A model generated the notes under the pieces. It ran no database searches. It was given only the letters and a program-made list of their open reading frames with translations, and had not been told where the DNA came from. The translations under genes and the position numbers were made by a program. Below are positions 46,424 through 57,285 of a DNA stretch of 64,000 nt, in pieces (the first letter of the stretch is position 1; each line of letters begins with the position of its first letter). The stretch covers positions 2,170,001-2,234,000 of the forward strand of contig JALJCQ010000003.1 in NCBI GenBank assembly GCA_023091665.1, written 5' to 3'. Origin of the DNA: Pythium myriotylum (lineage: Eukaryota > Oomycota > Peronosporomycetes > Pythiales > Pythiaceae).

Positions 46424-49400
46424 ATGACAAAGGGCACGACTCCGGCCAAGGCGCGCGCGCCGGCGGCCGCGGCGGCCAGAAACGAGCTCCAATCGGTCGG
46501 CGACGCGCTCCACGAGCTAGAGAAGACGACGGCGGTCACGGAGGTGTGCTGGTTGCCTGGGGTTCGCTGCGAGTCGCAAGATACTGACCTGATTCTCTGT
46601 CGGACAGACTCTCGCGATCATCACGGACGTCTACGACAAGTTTCTCACGCACAAGGAGCCGCGCAAGGTCGTCGAAGCGCTGAATGCGCTGCGAGATGGA
46701 AGGTTCCTCGAGACGCACGCTTGGCGCGTGCGCAGCGCCGCTCTGGACGACGAGCAGACGCAGCCCAAGACTCTTCATGCGTGGCTGCTGACGGTGGTGC
46801 TGCTCGTCTCGCACCGCCTGCGAGGCTTGGAGCGTGCCAGTGATATTGCGGATGCGTGGGCGTTTGTGCATGAAGACTCGGAGGCGTGGACATCGTTTGT
46901 GGTCGCGTTGACGGGGTCCACGTATCGTGAGTGGACTCTTCGCGAGAAGGCCTCGCTCGTTCAGTTCCTGATCCATTGTTACGCGAGTCTGGACGTTGAG
47001 CCTGTTGCCAATGAGTTTCTCAAGCTTGCGTCGCTGCCACTGTGGACAGCGCTGTCGCCGGCTCAGCGTGCGCTCGAGTTTGCTGACCATCCGAAGCTCG
47101 CGCGGCAGTGGAACAAGCTCTTTTCAAGTGCGAACGCCGAGGAACCAAAGACGCCTGCCAAGAAGAAGCGTAAGACGGACACTCCATCCAAGAGTGAAGA
47201 AGGTGCAGTGGCACAGCGCGAAAAGACCTTCTTGGTGGGTCTTCTAGCAGACTTTGTCGAAGTTGTCCAGAAGGATACCAAGCATCTGAAGGACGGGGAT
47301 GACGCGCTACGCTACGTGGCGCTGGTGCTGTCTCTGCTCTCCGACTTGCTTAGTCAGGTGCCGACACGCAAATTCTTGCACGTATTGCTGCGGCGGAAGC
47401 ACGTGCTGGCGCAACTTCGCCAGAGTTTTTTCGTCCAGTGGTGCGCGGAAGTACGCTCGACCGTCGAGACGACAGCACTGACGAAGCAAATTGACAGCTT
47501 AGATAGACTTCTTCACTTCCCAATTGACCCACAAGCTGGCAAGTCGTTGACGACTCTGCAAGAACAGAAGGCAGCCACGACGAAAAAGATCCAGGCGCTG
47601 CAGCTCGCTGCATTCAGTTCGGCGTACCGCGACACCGTCATCGAGACACTCGCAATAGCCCCTGTCTCTGCAATTGTAGATCGCGGTCAGTTTAGAGAGC
47701 AACTGCAAGCCATCGCCCAATCGGACCGTCATAAATTGGAGGAGTTCGGTGAGACGATCGGACTGTTTGCAGAGATGCGAGAGGCGCAGGCTTTGTCCAC
47801 TGAGACCCTGGTCGAGTGCTTTGTGGAGGAGTACTCTTCGGGATCGCCGTCAGCACATATCAAACACCGCACGACGCTTCCGACTGAGCTGGACATTTGG
47901 AATGATAGCGACGGCCAAGCGAGCGAAGGTGACGATGAGGATGCGTCACCGATTTACGGCATCGGCCCCTCGATTTTGTTCCCTCTCCTCTCACTTCCTA
48001 AGCTTGGACTCCGGTACCTGAACGTCACCGATTTTCTCGAGAGAAACGGAGTGTTGAGCCAACTAGAAGCGGCGAAGGCGTTGCGTCACGACCTTGAGGA
48101 GGCTATTCGTCCGATGGATGCAATTCGCTCGCTGGCACGCAACGGGGAGACAGTGTTCCGAGGCTTTTCACCAAGAGCTGTACCACTAGAGACGGCGTTC
48201 AGTGTGATGAAGGTCGAGAAACCTGCCATTGGGGAGATCTTCCCAGCATCGGTCATCGGCCAGTTCGACGTTGAGCTCGACACGCGCCATGATGTCACTG
48301 CTTTTGATCGCTTTCAGCACCGTGAAGTTGTCTTTCTCGTGACGATCCGCCCGACGAAAGACGAGGCGTCGGAGGCCATGGGTTTTGCGAACGAATCCAT
48401 TGACGCTAGTGGCCACTTCGCAGAGGACTTCGGTGTTCTCTACGTGCGCTGCGCGGAGCTGACTGGTATTGTTGATGAGAACGGAAAGCAGATCAAACAC
48501 ACAGATAGTGACGATGCTGCTCAGGGCAAAGGTCGAAAGCGCACACTGACTGTCGCCTTGGATGGCGCCCAGTACAAAAAGGATCTCGAAGAGGGCCAAC
48601 TTGGCGCTTACGAGTATGTGAATTTGCTCGTTCGGCGTGACCCACGCGCCAACAACTTCAAGGCCGTACTGGACTCAGTTGCGTCAACGCTCCACAACTC
48701 CCAACGTGATACGGCTGGCGGTGCGCTTCCTTCTTGGCTGTACGATCTCTACTTGGGCAATAGCGATCCATCATCAGCGTCGTACGAAGAGATCGCGAAG
48801 AGCAAACTTCAGGCGAAAGTGTCCATTCCGTTGCACCATGTGTTTCGAGATGCCGCGCACGCGGTGGACAGTTGCAGTCTAGACGCAAAACACCACACCC
48901 ATCTGGTTGACTCGTCCGACAAGGCGCTCGCACCGAAGGATGCCACGGGTCCGTACACTCTGGTCCATGATATCGCTGCCAAGACTCTCGTTCTCAAGGC
49001 TCACAAGAAGGTCGCTGGGAGTGACTCAGACGAGGCGATGGACACCCACCGTCTCACAAAAGAGCAAGCCCAGGCCGTCATTCGAGGCTCCGCAGAAGGA
49101 CTGGTGGTTATCGCTGGGCCCACTGGCTCGGGCAAGTCGGAAGCTCTTGCACAGCTTATCCAGAACCTGATACAAACTGGTTCAGCTGACGAAAAGATCC
49201 TTGTGGTGGCGCGCACAACAGCTGCGCTTGACAAGCTGCTGGGCCAAGTCAAGTTGTCGCCACTTGTCGACGAAGGTAACCTTGTGCGTCTTGGTGGCCA
49301 GTCGGATGGTTTGAGCTGCCAAGATCGCGTGGATTTCCTTCTTCAGCGCCGCATTGACCTCCTCAAAGAAGTCGAGATCATGGCCAAGTGGATGGAGAAA

Positions 49401-50108
49401 GTGGACGCTGCAAAGTACGCAGGAATCGGAGGATCGGCTTCGTATTCTTGTGAGAACGCGCTCTTCTTCTACCGATTCTACATCAAGGCTCTATTCGATG
49501 AAGCCAAGCAAGCTACGACGACCAAGGATGTGCTGCTTAGTCAGTACCACACGGAGCGGATGGGATCGGAAGTGGGTTCGATCAGTGAGCTGCATGCGTT
49601 TGCAGCACGAATGGAAGGCATCTACGGCGAACTCCACCGCCTCCAGGCGTACGAATTGCTCCAGTTGCCGGCACAACGACGCGACGTGTACCTGATGCAA
49701 CACGCTCGAGTGATCGCGATGACTAGTCGCCACGCCGCGCTGCAATTCAAAAGACTCACAGACCTCAAACTCAAGTGGACAAGCGTCATTGTAGAGGATG
49801 CCTCCGAGATCAGCGAGCTCGACACATTCATCCCTCTGGCACTCGCATCCACGCACAAGATCAAGCGCTTCGTCCTGGCAGGAGATCCCTCCCACGTGCT
49901 GAGTGTTGGTTCGGGGGCCTTGAAGGAGTACTCACACTTCCATTCGAGCCTGTTCAGCCGATTACTTCGTCTCGGCGTGCCACGCATCGAATTGCCGCCT
50001 CTTGCGAATGCCGAGCCGACAGAGAAGCCTGCCAAGGCCAAGTCGCGCCCTGAGCCACCGAAGACCAAGCCGACGCCGACGAAGAAGAAGACGCCGAGCA
50101 AAAAGTAA
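46424..50108 (+). CDS. Aquarius-like (intron-binding protein) SF1 helicase lacking second RecA domain
   Basis: Exons 46424-46543 and 46608-50108 (64-bp GT-AG intron, phase 0) give 1206 aa; human AQR has 1485. Aquarius joins the spliceosomal intron-binding complex. The armadillo-like N-terminal half matches (WTALSPAQRALEF, LPTRKFLHVLL-type, IWND..., SLPKLGLRYLNVTDFLERN), then AKPNIGE-like EKPAIGEIFPASVIGQFDVE, RPTK, RRDPRANNFKAVLDS and PSWLYDLYLGNSDPSSA. Walker A is AGPTGSGKS (~877-885); motif II is degenerate, VEDASEISELDTFIPLA (~1101), in place of DE-A; motif III AGDPSHVLSVG (~1130). The protein then ends in a Lys/Pro tail (PKTKPTPTKKKTPSKK). Motifs IV-VI are absent. ATP hydrolysis is therefore doubtful. 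Confidence 0.87.
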
Positions 50109-50158
50109 TCCCGTAAATATACACAGAGAGGCAATATATTCTAAGAGAAAGGCCGCCT

Positions 50159-51126
50159 TCATGCGAGCGCATACATCTTGACAGGATACAACTCTTCGGG
50201 AAAGTTCTGCTGGGTCTGCTCGCCGATTAGATCGAGACCAGCCTGGCGAAAAATGCTTTTGAAGTACACGTCCGATCTATACAGAACCAGCGAAGGTTAG
50301 AAAATGTCCGTACAAATGATAAGTCAATACTGACTCGATACCTCGTCATGCTGCTGTCCTCACGGTCGATCTCGTAGGGTGAGCCCGAGAGCAGCACGTT
50401 CTCCTTGATGCCGATCCAGCCGTGCGGGGCCAGCGCTTTCTGGCACCGCTTGAGGAACTCGACAAAGTCCACGTCGGTCAAGTGGCTCGAGACCCACTGG
50501 ATCCAGATGAGGTCGTAGCTTCTCGCAAGCGGCACGAAATCCTGGAGCCCCATACAGTACAAGTTGCGCACTTTCTTGTTGGCGTCGTTGCCGACGTACG
50601 CGGGCACGCCGCGAAGCAGGCGCTCGCTCTGTTCCACGAGATCCACCTTATCGAAGAGCGGCAGTAGCAGGTGCTTGGTCACACGTCCGATGCCAGCACC
50701 GCAGTCGACCACGAGCTCGCGTTTCCACTGCGGCCGCTTGAGCGCGAGCTTGAAGATGAACTCGCGCGAGTCGGCCACATCCGCTGGCGAGATGTGCGCG
50801 AATCCACCGAGCACGCCATTGTCGTCCAGCGAGCACTTGGCCTCGTCCTGCCAGTAGTCGTTTGCGCTCGCATACCACGCTGGTGGCTTGGTGCCGGGGC
50901 TCTCACCGACCGGCGCATCGCGCAACTCGTGCTGCCACATCTCGAAGACCGACGCGTACTCGCCGGCGTCCAGCTCATCGGCGTCGTCCAGATCGCCCTG
51001 CACGATCTCAGCGATGCGCTTGAGCTTGGCCCAGTCGACTCCGACGGCGCGCGTCACGGGGATGATCAGCGACGCCGCCTCGCCCTCGAGAGGCTCGGTC
51101 TTGCCAGGAGCTGCCGACGAGCTCAT
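50159..51126 (-). CDS. Protein N-terminal methyltransferase (NTMT1/NTM1 type), two exons
   Basis: SAM-dependent enzyme that methylates the alpha-amine of Xaa-Pro-Lys N-termini (ribosomal proteins, histone-linked factors). Exon 1 from 51126 to 50342 and exon 2 50276-50159 join in phase 2 across a 65-bp GTATCG...TATAG intron, giving 300 aa. Diagnostic motifs: YW.. then NGVLGGFAHIS, VVDCGAGIGRVTKHLLLPLFDKVDLVE, GLQDF, YDLIWIQWVSSHLTD, FLKRCQKAL and GWIGIKENV. After splicing comes AGLDLIGEQTQQNFPEELYPVKMYAL. An ATG at 51279 would add 51 residues (MPMARSLRFGRG...), which are not conserved in the family but could be a leader. The gene is convergent with the Aquarius-like gene, 50 bp apart. Confidence 0.9.
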
Positions 51127-51279
51127 GGAGGATTGTTGACGAATGGTCAGCCGAATCTCGCGAGGCGAAAAACTAAGCGAAGCTAATTGAGTGGATATGC
51201 TCTTCATCGGGTCTCTGTGCTCCACGCCCACGAAGTCGTTCTCACCGCGGCCGAAGCGCAGGCTACGCGCCATTGGCAT

Positions 51280-51804
51280 TTGCGCCAGCTCGACTCGCCA
51301 CTGGGAACTAGTAACGCGAGTTAGATTCTGGATTTGGTGAGCAAATAGCCACGCGAAAAGAGATCCCGCACCGTTTCAAACGCGAGCACGAGCGTCAGGG
51401 CGCAGAGACGGCGGGCGGCGTCGATCTGACATCTGACGTGCGCGGAGGTCGTGGAGACGCTTGAAGGCGAGTGAGCGATCACAGCGACGCATGGCCATGT
51501 GGGGGGTCGGAGGCGAATCGAGAAATGACCAAGGGGGGAGGAAGGTCGTCCGTAGGGTTTAGACTCGGCAGCAGAGTGATGGTCACTTCAACTCGGAGGA
51601 GGGACGAATCGCGTCGAAACTGTGTGGAAACTAATATGGTTTTGTATCGCACTCGAGGCGTCCAAAAGCGCGAGGCGACATCACCTCGAGCCCCACACCA
51701 GTTATATCAGTGTAATCGATTTTATATGTCAAGTGTTGGGTCAGATAATCATGTTTAAATGTTATGGAGACCGTTTTGGGTCCACCGCAGACACTGGCGG
51801 GGCC
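51280..51804. other. Spacer without recognised gene
   Basis: Upstream region of the NTMT gene and 3' flank of the DUF2306 gene. Two short + frames without domain. Nothing recognised. Confidence 0.45.
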
Positions 51805-52266
51805 TTAGTCGTCCTTGGGGACGCCGAAGAGAAGGTTGTAGAAGCGTCTTCCTGGGATCACTATTGTCAGTAGACCAGCGAGCAGCGAGATGTAGAACGA
51901 CCCCTTCATGTGCCACTTGTGGCTCTTGACGTTGTTCTGGCGAATGTGGTAGACGCCAGCGGACACCGAAAGGATCACGTAGACCGAGAGCCCGTGGATG
52001 AAGCTGATGTGGCCACTGAGACCTTTAATGCCGAACGACGAAAAGCTCGTGAGCAGCATTGCACCAGCCCACACGCGACCCATGATGCGGTGCGCGTACG
52101 TGCCCTTGCGCATGAAGAGAATCGCGGTCCCAAGACCGAGGACGGTGAACGCGGCTCCTGTGTGGAGGACCACGACCGTCGGCCAACTCGTGAACGGCCA
52201 GGCGTCAGGGTCTTTCGTCGTTGGTGCTGGTGATGATGGTGAGAGACTCGCTGCGCGCATGGCCAT
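51805..52266 (-). CDS. DUF2306-like small membrane protein
   Basis: 153 aa from ATG 52266. Four hydrophobic segments: VVVLHTGAAFTVLGLGTAIL, RVWAGAMLLTSFSSFGI, FIHGLSVYVILSVSAGVYHI and SFYISLLAGLLTIVIPG. Conserved polar residues fit the DUF2306 pattern: AHRIMGRVW between TM1 and TM2, HISFIHGLS, and KWHMKGSFY before the last TM. His residues in such families may bind a haem or metal, but the function is unknown. A run of 17 G on the + strand lies 4 bp upstream of the start. Confidence 0.7.
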   Translation of the reverse strand: MAMRAASLSPSSPAPTTKDPDAWPFTSWPTVVVLHTGAAFTVLGLGTAILFMRKGTYAHRIMGRVWAGAMLLTSFSSFGIKGLSGHISFIHGLSVYVILSVSAGVYHIRQNNVKSHKWHMKGSFYISLLAGLLTIVIPGRRFYNLLFGVPKDD

Positions 52267-52270
52267 CGTT

Positions 52271-52287
52271 GGGGGGGGGGGGGGGGG
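52271..52287. repeat. Homopolymer, 17 G (17 C on the gene strand)
   Basis: An uninterrupted G17 immediately 5' of the DUF2306 start codon, inside its presumed 5' UTR or promoter. Confidence 0.9.
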
Positions 52288-53459
52288 TTAGTGGAGATTG
52301 AGGACTGTGAGATTCTCAGCGACAAGCATGAGTGTCCATCGACTAAATCACAACACTCTTTGTGGGTAGCCATAATCTTCATATTTTGGATTATTTGCCA
52401 GGCTCATCATCATCACATCAAGTGATTATGGTTGTGCAAAGTTGGTGAAGTGGGGTAGAGCGATGCCAGCGTGTCAGTTGGACGCACCGAACCCCACCGT
52501 CGTTTTCGTGCTCACTACAGAGGGAGATCGGCATCCGTTTCTGGGCTCATCACGTTAGCGCGAACATCAAGGTGGGTGGTCTGCTCGCCAATCGTGCGAT
52601 GGACTCACGATCCAGCTCGCAAGTCCTTCGCCAAAAAACAGGGAAGGTCACTCCGACCCCTCGGAGCTGCTGCATGATGAATCATTTTGTTCCATCGTGA
52701 GCAACGTTGAGCTTTGGTATGCTGAAAGCAGCCTAGCTATTAGGATTCACTGGTTAGACTCGATACACTTTATCTCAACTATGATGGGAGAAATCGGTTT
52801 GGCGACGATTATTAAGACAAAAAAAAACACGGGCAAAGATGGAAAGCACAGAACCCTAGCTAGCGGGGTACATCCCTTGCGCTCGATAGACTTCAACGCC
52901 AACGTCATCATGGAGAACGGAAGAGACTTAGAGACAGAGCGAGACATAAAGGGACAGACAGAGATTCGACTCCATCCACGAGCACTCCAGTAACTGCAGG
53001 AACTCACGATAATGGAGATACCATACGCTATGTCATCCTTTCTTTTGCTCCTGTAGCTTCCCCTTTTTGCACGGGTACCCTAAAGTTTCTGTCAATCGAC
53101 CTCCCGGATCATCTACGAACAGTTTTGATCGGATGTTGCAAAAAATAGGAACGCGAAGAGCGCTCCGCGTCTTGCTTCCCCTCAGTCGACTGTAGAGATG
53201 ACACACCACGATTTTTGGCTTGAAGGGCGTTGTTGATCTTGCTTTTTCTATGCATGGAGCCAACGGGATGGAGGTCACAGAACCCATCTCGTTCACTCAC
53301 TTGACCTCATTTACTGGATTGGGTTAATGACGGTGGGTTCACTTTTGAGAAGACAATCGGCGGATTGTCCTCTCCACGAAGGTCTCTTGTTCGACAGACT
53401 TCATTTCCAGATTCGCGATACAAACCACATCTCTCCCTGTCAACTCACAACGAATCTCA
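52288..53459. other. Spacer upstream of small secreted protein copy 4
   Basis: About 1.2 kb with short open frames (52471-52677, 52697-52993 on +), none recognised. Just before the copy 4 start, ACTTCATTTCCAGATTCG resembles the element found upstream of copies 1-3. Confidence 0.45.
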
Positions 53460-54065
53460 ATGCTGTCGTGCTCTCGCCTCCTTCTCCGCTTCACCGCGTT
53501 CTACTTCGTCGTGACAACCACTGTCTCCGCGACTGCAGACTGTCCTCTCCACGTGCAGACCGTGCTGACGAGCCAGCAGTACGAAGAGTGCATTGGCGCC
53601 GTTCAGACTGCGTCTTTTGTCTTCACCAAGCAAAATGCGAATAGCGTCCACAGCAATGAGGCCTGTGAGTCCGCCCTACGCAGTCTTCATGCCATCATGC
53701 CCAGTGGTCCATGTACAACGATCCTCACCACTGGACAGCGCATCCCTCTCGACGCTAAGGGGCTTCATGAAACGGCAAACTTTCGATACTCCCGTCGACT
53801 AACGACTGATACGTACAAGTGCACGATGGATCGCTCCAAGCCGTTTAACAGCTCAGATCCGGACCAGGAGTTCGTTGTCAGGTGCGAAAAGGAGTACGTT
53901 TATGGAACAATTATTGTGAGATATGTCGTCTTGGCGTATCTCGTTGGGCTTTGCGTTTATGCGTGTTGGTCAGGATGCCGAGAGCGGTTCCGTGAGATCA
54001 GAGAACACCGTGCGCAGCGCGCGCAAGATGAAGTTTGTACTGAGAAGATACTCACGGAGGTGTAG
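53460..54065 (+). CDS. Small secreted/type I membrane protein, six-Cys ectodomain (copy 4, divergent)
   Basis: 201 aa. Signal peptide about residues 1-26 (LLLRFTAFYFVVTTTVSA); Cys at 28, 44, 69, 85, 121 and 142, matching the order and nearly the spacing of copies 1-3; sequon NSS at 130. The TM is about 147-170 (IIVRYVVLAYLVGLCVYAC), followed by a basic tail ending in KILTEV. Conserved blocks: SQQY-E-C, SASFVF-KQNA/TASFVFTKQNA, NSNEACES, MPSxPC and SKPFNSSDPxQEF. It lies about 12 kb from the array on the opposite strand, so it is an older paralogue. It keeps the acidic-hydrophobic C-terminal end (-TEV). Confidence 0.78.
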   Translation: MLSCSRLLLRFTAFYFVVTTTVSATADCPLHVQTVLTSQQYEECIGAVQTASFVFTKQNANSVHSNEACESALRSLHAIMPSGPCTTILTTGQRIPLDAKGLHETANFRYSRRLTTDTYKCTMDRSKPFNSSDPDQEFVVRCEKEYVYGTIIVRYVVLAYLVGLCVYACWSGCRERFREIREHRAQRAQDEVCTEKILTEV

Positions 54066-54540
54066 ATCATTTTCCCCACGGGTTCAATCAGAGGATGTGA
54101 GTCGTGGGTGTGCTATGAGAGTTATCCATTTGACTTTGACTTTGGAAGTGACGTCTTTTGGATCGCAATAAATGAAGCTATGTGACTTATCCACCTTAAA
54201 CGACTATCAACCATCAAAAATCGCGGGCATTTTTCGACTGCACCTCACAAGTCGACGTGAATCTCGACGATTTTTAATTAAGGATCTCTAACGTGACTCT
54301 CCCACAATGACTACAAGGCTACATGCCATGGTATATCGACGTGGTCCTATGTCAGTTGAACTCAATGGGATCAACCATGGCAGACGCTATTCTCAATTTA
54401 ACTTCTTGATGATTTGTAATTCGACCTCGAAGCCGGTTCACATAGATCAGACTTTTAACTCAACTCAGAGATTTTAAGAGGCATCCAAATACAATCGAGC
54501 ACTACTCTGCGCATTCCTCTCCTGTGGTCTACTGCATGAA
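54066..54540. other. Spacer between converging copy 4 and methyltransferase
   Basis: AT-rich 3' flanks of two convergent genes; nothing recognised. Confidence 0.45.
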
Positions 54541-55443
54541 CTACGGTTTGGTTGCGATCGCGACGTTCCCGACGGCTGGCAACGCAAAGGGTTCACTCCA
54601 GAGAGGATGATTCTCGGCCGTGCCGTCACCCGACGTTTCAGTCTTGGCTTCGTCGCTGAACGGATCAACACCATTGAGAACGAGCTGTGCAAACTCCAAG
54701 ATGCAGCGCCTGAGCGAGACCAGGTCCTTGTGGCCGACCATCGCGAGAAAGGCTGAGTTGTCGACGACACCGCGGACAAACTCCTCTCCGCTCGTGAAGC
54801 ACATGGGGTGGCCGAGCGTGTAGACGCGCACGTCTGTGAATCCGTTTTCTTCCAGCTCGTCACGGAACGTACTTGCCAGCACTGTGCGGTTAGTTTTCGG
54901 AGCCAGCATCATCTCGTCCGAGCTTTTCTCGTGCTCGTCCTTTGCATTTTCAAGAAGGTACCTAGCCAGTAGCACGTTATTACTGCTTGCGTCCCAGCTC
55001 GTGGCAAGCAAGCGGCCACCAGGCTTGAGCACACGTAGCGCTGATCGCCACGCTGCGTCGCGGTCCGGGAAAAGGAAGATGCCAAAGTTGGAGGCGACGA
55101 CGTCGAAGAATGCGTCCGGGAGCCCCTCGAGCGTCTGGCCGTCGACCACGCGAGGCGAGATCGTAAGCGGGTCGTTGACTTTCTCGATCTTGGCTTTCAG
55201 GCCTTCGACCATCGCACTCGAGAGGTCGGTCGCCGTGACATCAAAGCCCATGGACGCGGCCGAGAGCGCGAGCGCGCCGGCGCCGCACGCGACATCGAGC
55301 AAGCGAGAGGTCTTCGGTGCTGGCAGACGACCGAGCACGAGCGCGTCGGTGGCCCAGAGCGAGGTCGTGCGCTCCCAGACTTGCTGGTAGACGGCTGCAT
55401 GCGCGTCCCACGGAGATGGCGGAGGTGAGACCGTCATGGTCAT
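54541..55443 (-). CDS. SAM-dependent class I methyltransferase
   Basis: 300 aa from ATG 55443. Motif I LLDVACGAGALALSAASMG (about residues 47-65), acidic residue in TATDLSSAMVEGL, motif post-I FFDVVASNFGIFLFPD, and motif III ALRVLKPGGRLLATSWD identify a Methyltransf_11/25-type domain. The C-terminal 130 residues form a substrate-binding half without known signature. Small-molecule methylation is likely; the substrate is unknown. The first ATG is followed closely by a second (MTMT). No signal peptide, so cytosolic. Confidence 0.8.
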   Translation of the reverse strand: MTMTVSPPPSPWDAHAAVYQQVWERTTSLWATDALVLGRLPAPKTSRLLDVACGAGALALSAASMGFDVTATDLSSAMVEGLKAKIEKVNDPLTISPRVVDGQTLEGLPDAFFDVVASNFGIFLFPDRDAAWRSALRVLKPGGRLLATSWDASSNNVLLARYLLENAKDEHEKSSDEMMLAPKTNRTVLASTFRDELEENGFTDVRVYTLGHPMCFTSGEEFVRGVVDNSAFLAMVGHKDLVSLRRCILEFAQLVLNGVDPFSDEAKTETSGDGTAENHPLWSEPFALPAVGNVAIATKP

Positions 55444-56495
55444 TCGCGATCTTCTCCGATAAAAGATTTGAGGAGCTCATCTCAGATCTGAGTCGGTCGC
55501 CAAAACGCCCCGTGATCGGGAAGGTTTATGCGATGGAATCGACGCAGTCGAACTGCTGTGTTCAAGCGCAAACAAGATCTTGCGGATTGGTATTTCGTTC
55601 GCTGCATTCTTTCTCTTTTTTTTTTTTTGCAACTGCAGCGTTACAAGGATGCGGACGAAGTCGATAAGGTCCGTCATCGCCAGCATCAACGTTGCCCATG
55701 CCGTGATGGATTCCAAAGGATACGTACCTCCAGACGCTCCGAATGACGAGGGGACTTACGATGACTTTCTTCAAGGGGGATCCTCCACTGTGAACATGAC
55801 CATAACGCAGTAGCGCACCCCTCATATTCCAAGATACAGTCGTTCACACTGTGGTAACACAATGTGTACACCCCAACTTCATCACCATCACCCCCAGTGT
55901 TGACTTCGACGCTTTGGCCCCTCTCATCCGTGCTCGCACCCCGCGTCTTTCTATCGTGTCGGCAGGCCTGTACTTTTTATGGGAGATGTGAGTACAGTCG
56001 TTGTAGTTTGTGTTGAGTCTGGTGTCAAGAATCCCGTCCAGTGAAGTTTGCCTTTCCCAAGTTGCGTTTGGTGACGATGGGAGTGAACTCTTTTGAGTTC
56101 ACCTTGCGTTGCGGTGCTCAGTATATTTGAGGAGCCCTGCTCTACCTTGTTGATCCCAATAGCATTCCTGTTGTACTCTCGACATACTAGTGCTCAACTG
56201 CGGCGCCATTAAGGCTCAGCCACGGAGTGATGCCGTTGTGGAGCAGAACCGTGATGTCAGTATGACCGTCCCGGTCCGTGGGGAGATGCACTCGGGTGTT
56301 TTCCAAAGTACCCGTTAGCGTTCACTCCCCAATTTACCACGACCAGCGTCCAATTCAGCAGACCAATTGAATCGATGTTGGTTCGCATTACGTACTCGAA
56401 TGCATGCCACAAACGTCTGGTCATGTGGTTCAAGTACTATCTACTGCGCACTTTGGTTGATGTACTATCGCAATGCGCTCCATTGACTCGATGGA

Positions 56496-56759
56496 CTACA
56501 AAGTTTTTGGGTCTCGGTTAACCTGTGTCACAGAATGCCGCATCAGCGACTATCAAATTGCCAGAGACCCACCCCATTCGGACGAAGTCCCAGAAAACGC
56601 ATCTGTACCCGCACCGACGAAGGGGTGCGTCGGTGTGTGTCCGAGAAGCGTTTTCTGAGACATCGAGAAATGTCGGTCCCTAGCAATTTGATACGTACAG
56701 TAATCGCCGATGCGACACATTCTGTGACACAGGTTAACCGAGACCCAAAAACTTTGTGG
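56496..56759. mobile_element. Foldback (MITE-like) element with long inverted repeats
   Basis: Left arm (about 56496-56610) and right arm (about 56645-56759) are inverted copies. The outer 40 bp, starting ACAAAGTTTTTGGGTCTCGG and running through GTTAACCTGTGTCACAGAATG, are perfect. The inner parts diverge with small indels (CGCATC-GCGA, TATCAAATTGC, CAGAAAACGC). The centre has a smaller hairpin around CACCGACGAAGG/CGTCGGTGTG. No coding capacity. This is the form of a non-autonomous DNA transposon; a clear target-site duplication was not found. Confidence 0.75.
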
Positions 56760-57208
56760 ATGCGGATGCTTTCCGTGTTCCCGGTGGAGGATTTCCGAGT
56801 TCATGCGTCTTCTATGCTCACCACATACAAAGTTCAAGTCACCACCACTAAGCCTTGCCTGCTTCGCTAGAGCGCTCTTTAGTCGCCGACCTCCGCTTCG
56901 CTCCGGTGGCTCTGGAATAGATAGAACCTCCTTGTTGGCAAATGTACTCCACACCACGCGCCGCGTCCACTTCCCTCTGGTGCGGCTCGGCTCTCTAAGC
57001 GCTCCATGATTACATGGAGAAACAGGGCTTGTACTCCTAAATAATCCAAGAGTACCCGGAAAACCTCCCGACTGCCGACGAAGAACGTACATGCTTAATG
57101 GATTCCAGGTCCAGGTTGGCATCCATCACGGATTCGCGTCCGACGTTAGTTGAAAAACGAACGTCTAGAGCTCACTCATCCAACATGGATGAGTACCCTG
57201 AAGCTCAA

Positions 57209-57224
57209 GCTCATTTGGCATTCA
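57209..57224 (+). promoter_or_regulatory. Initiator-like element of the M13 protease gene
   Basis: GCTCATTTGGCATTCA fits the oomycete initiator consensus GCTCATTYYNCAWTTT at 13 of 16 positions and lies 62 bp before the ATG at 57286. Confidence 0.5.
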
Positions 57225-57285
57225 ACTTCCACTCACGCAAATCTTTCCTCTACACTGCTCTTCTTCTCTGGCTGCCTCTTTGCCA

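Larger units (their letters stand above)
55444..57285. other. Large spacer holding a foldback element
   Basis: 1.8 kb between divergent methyltransferase and M13 protease genes. It contains a T13 run (55616-55628), the inverted-repeat element at 56496-56759 and an initiator-like site at 57209. No coding gene recognised. Confidence 0.55.
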
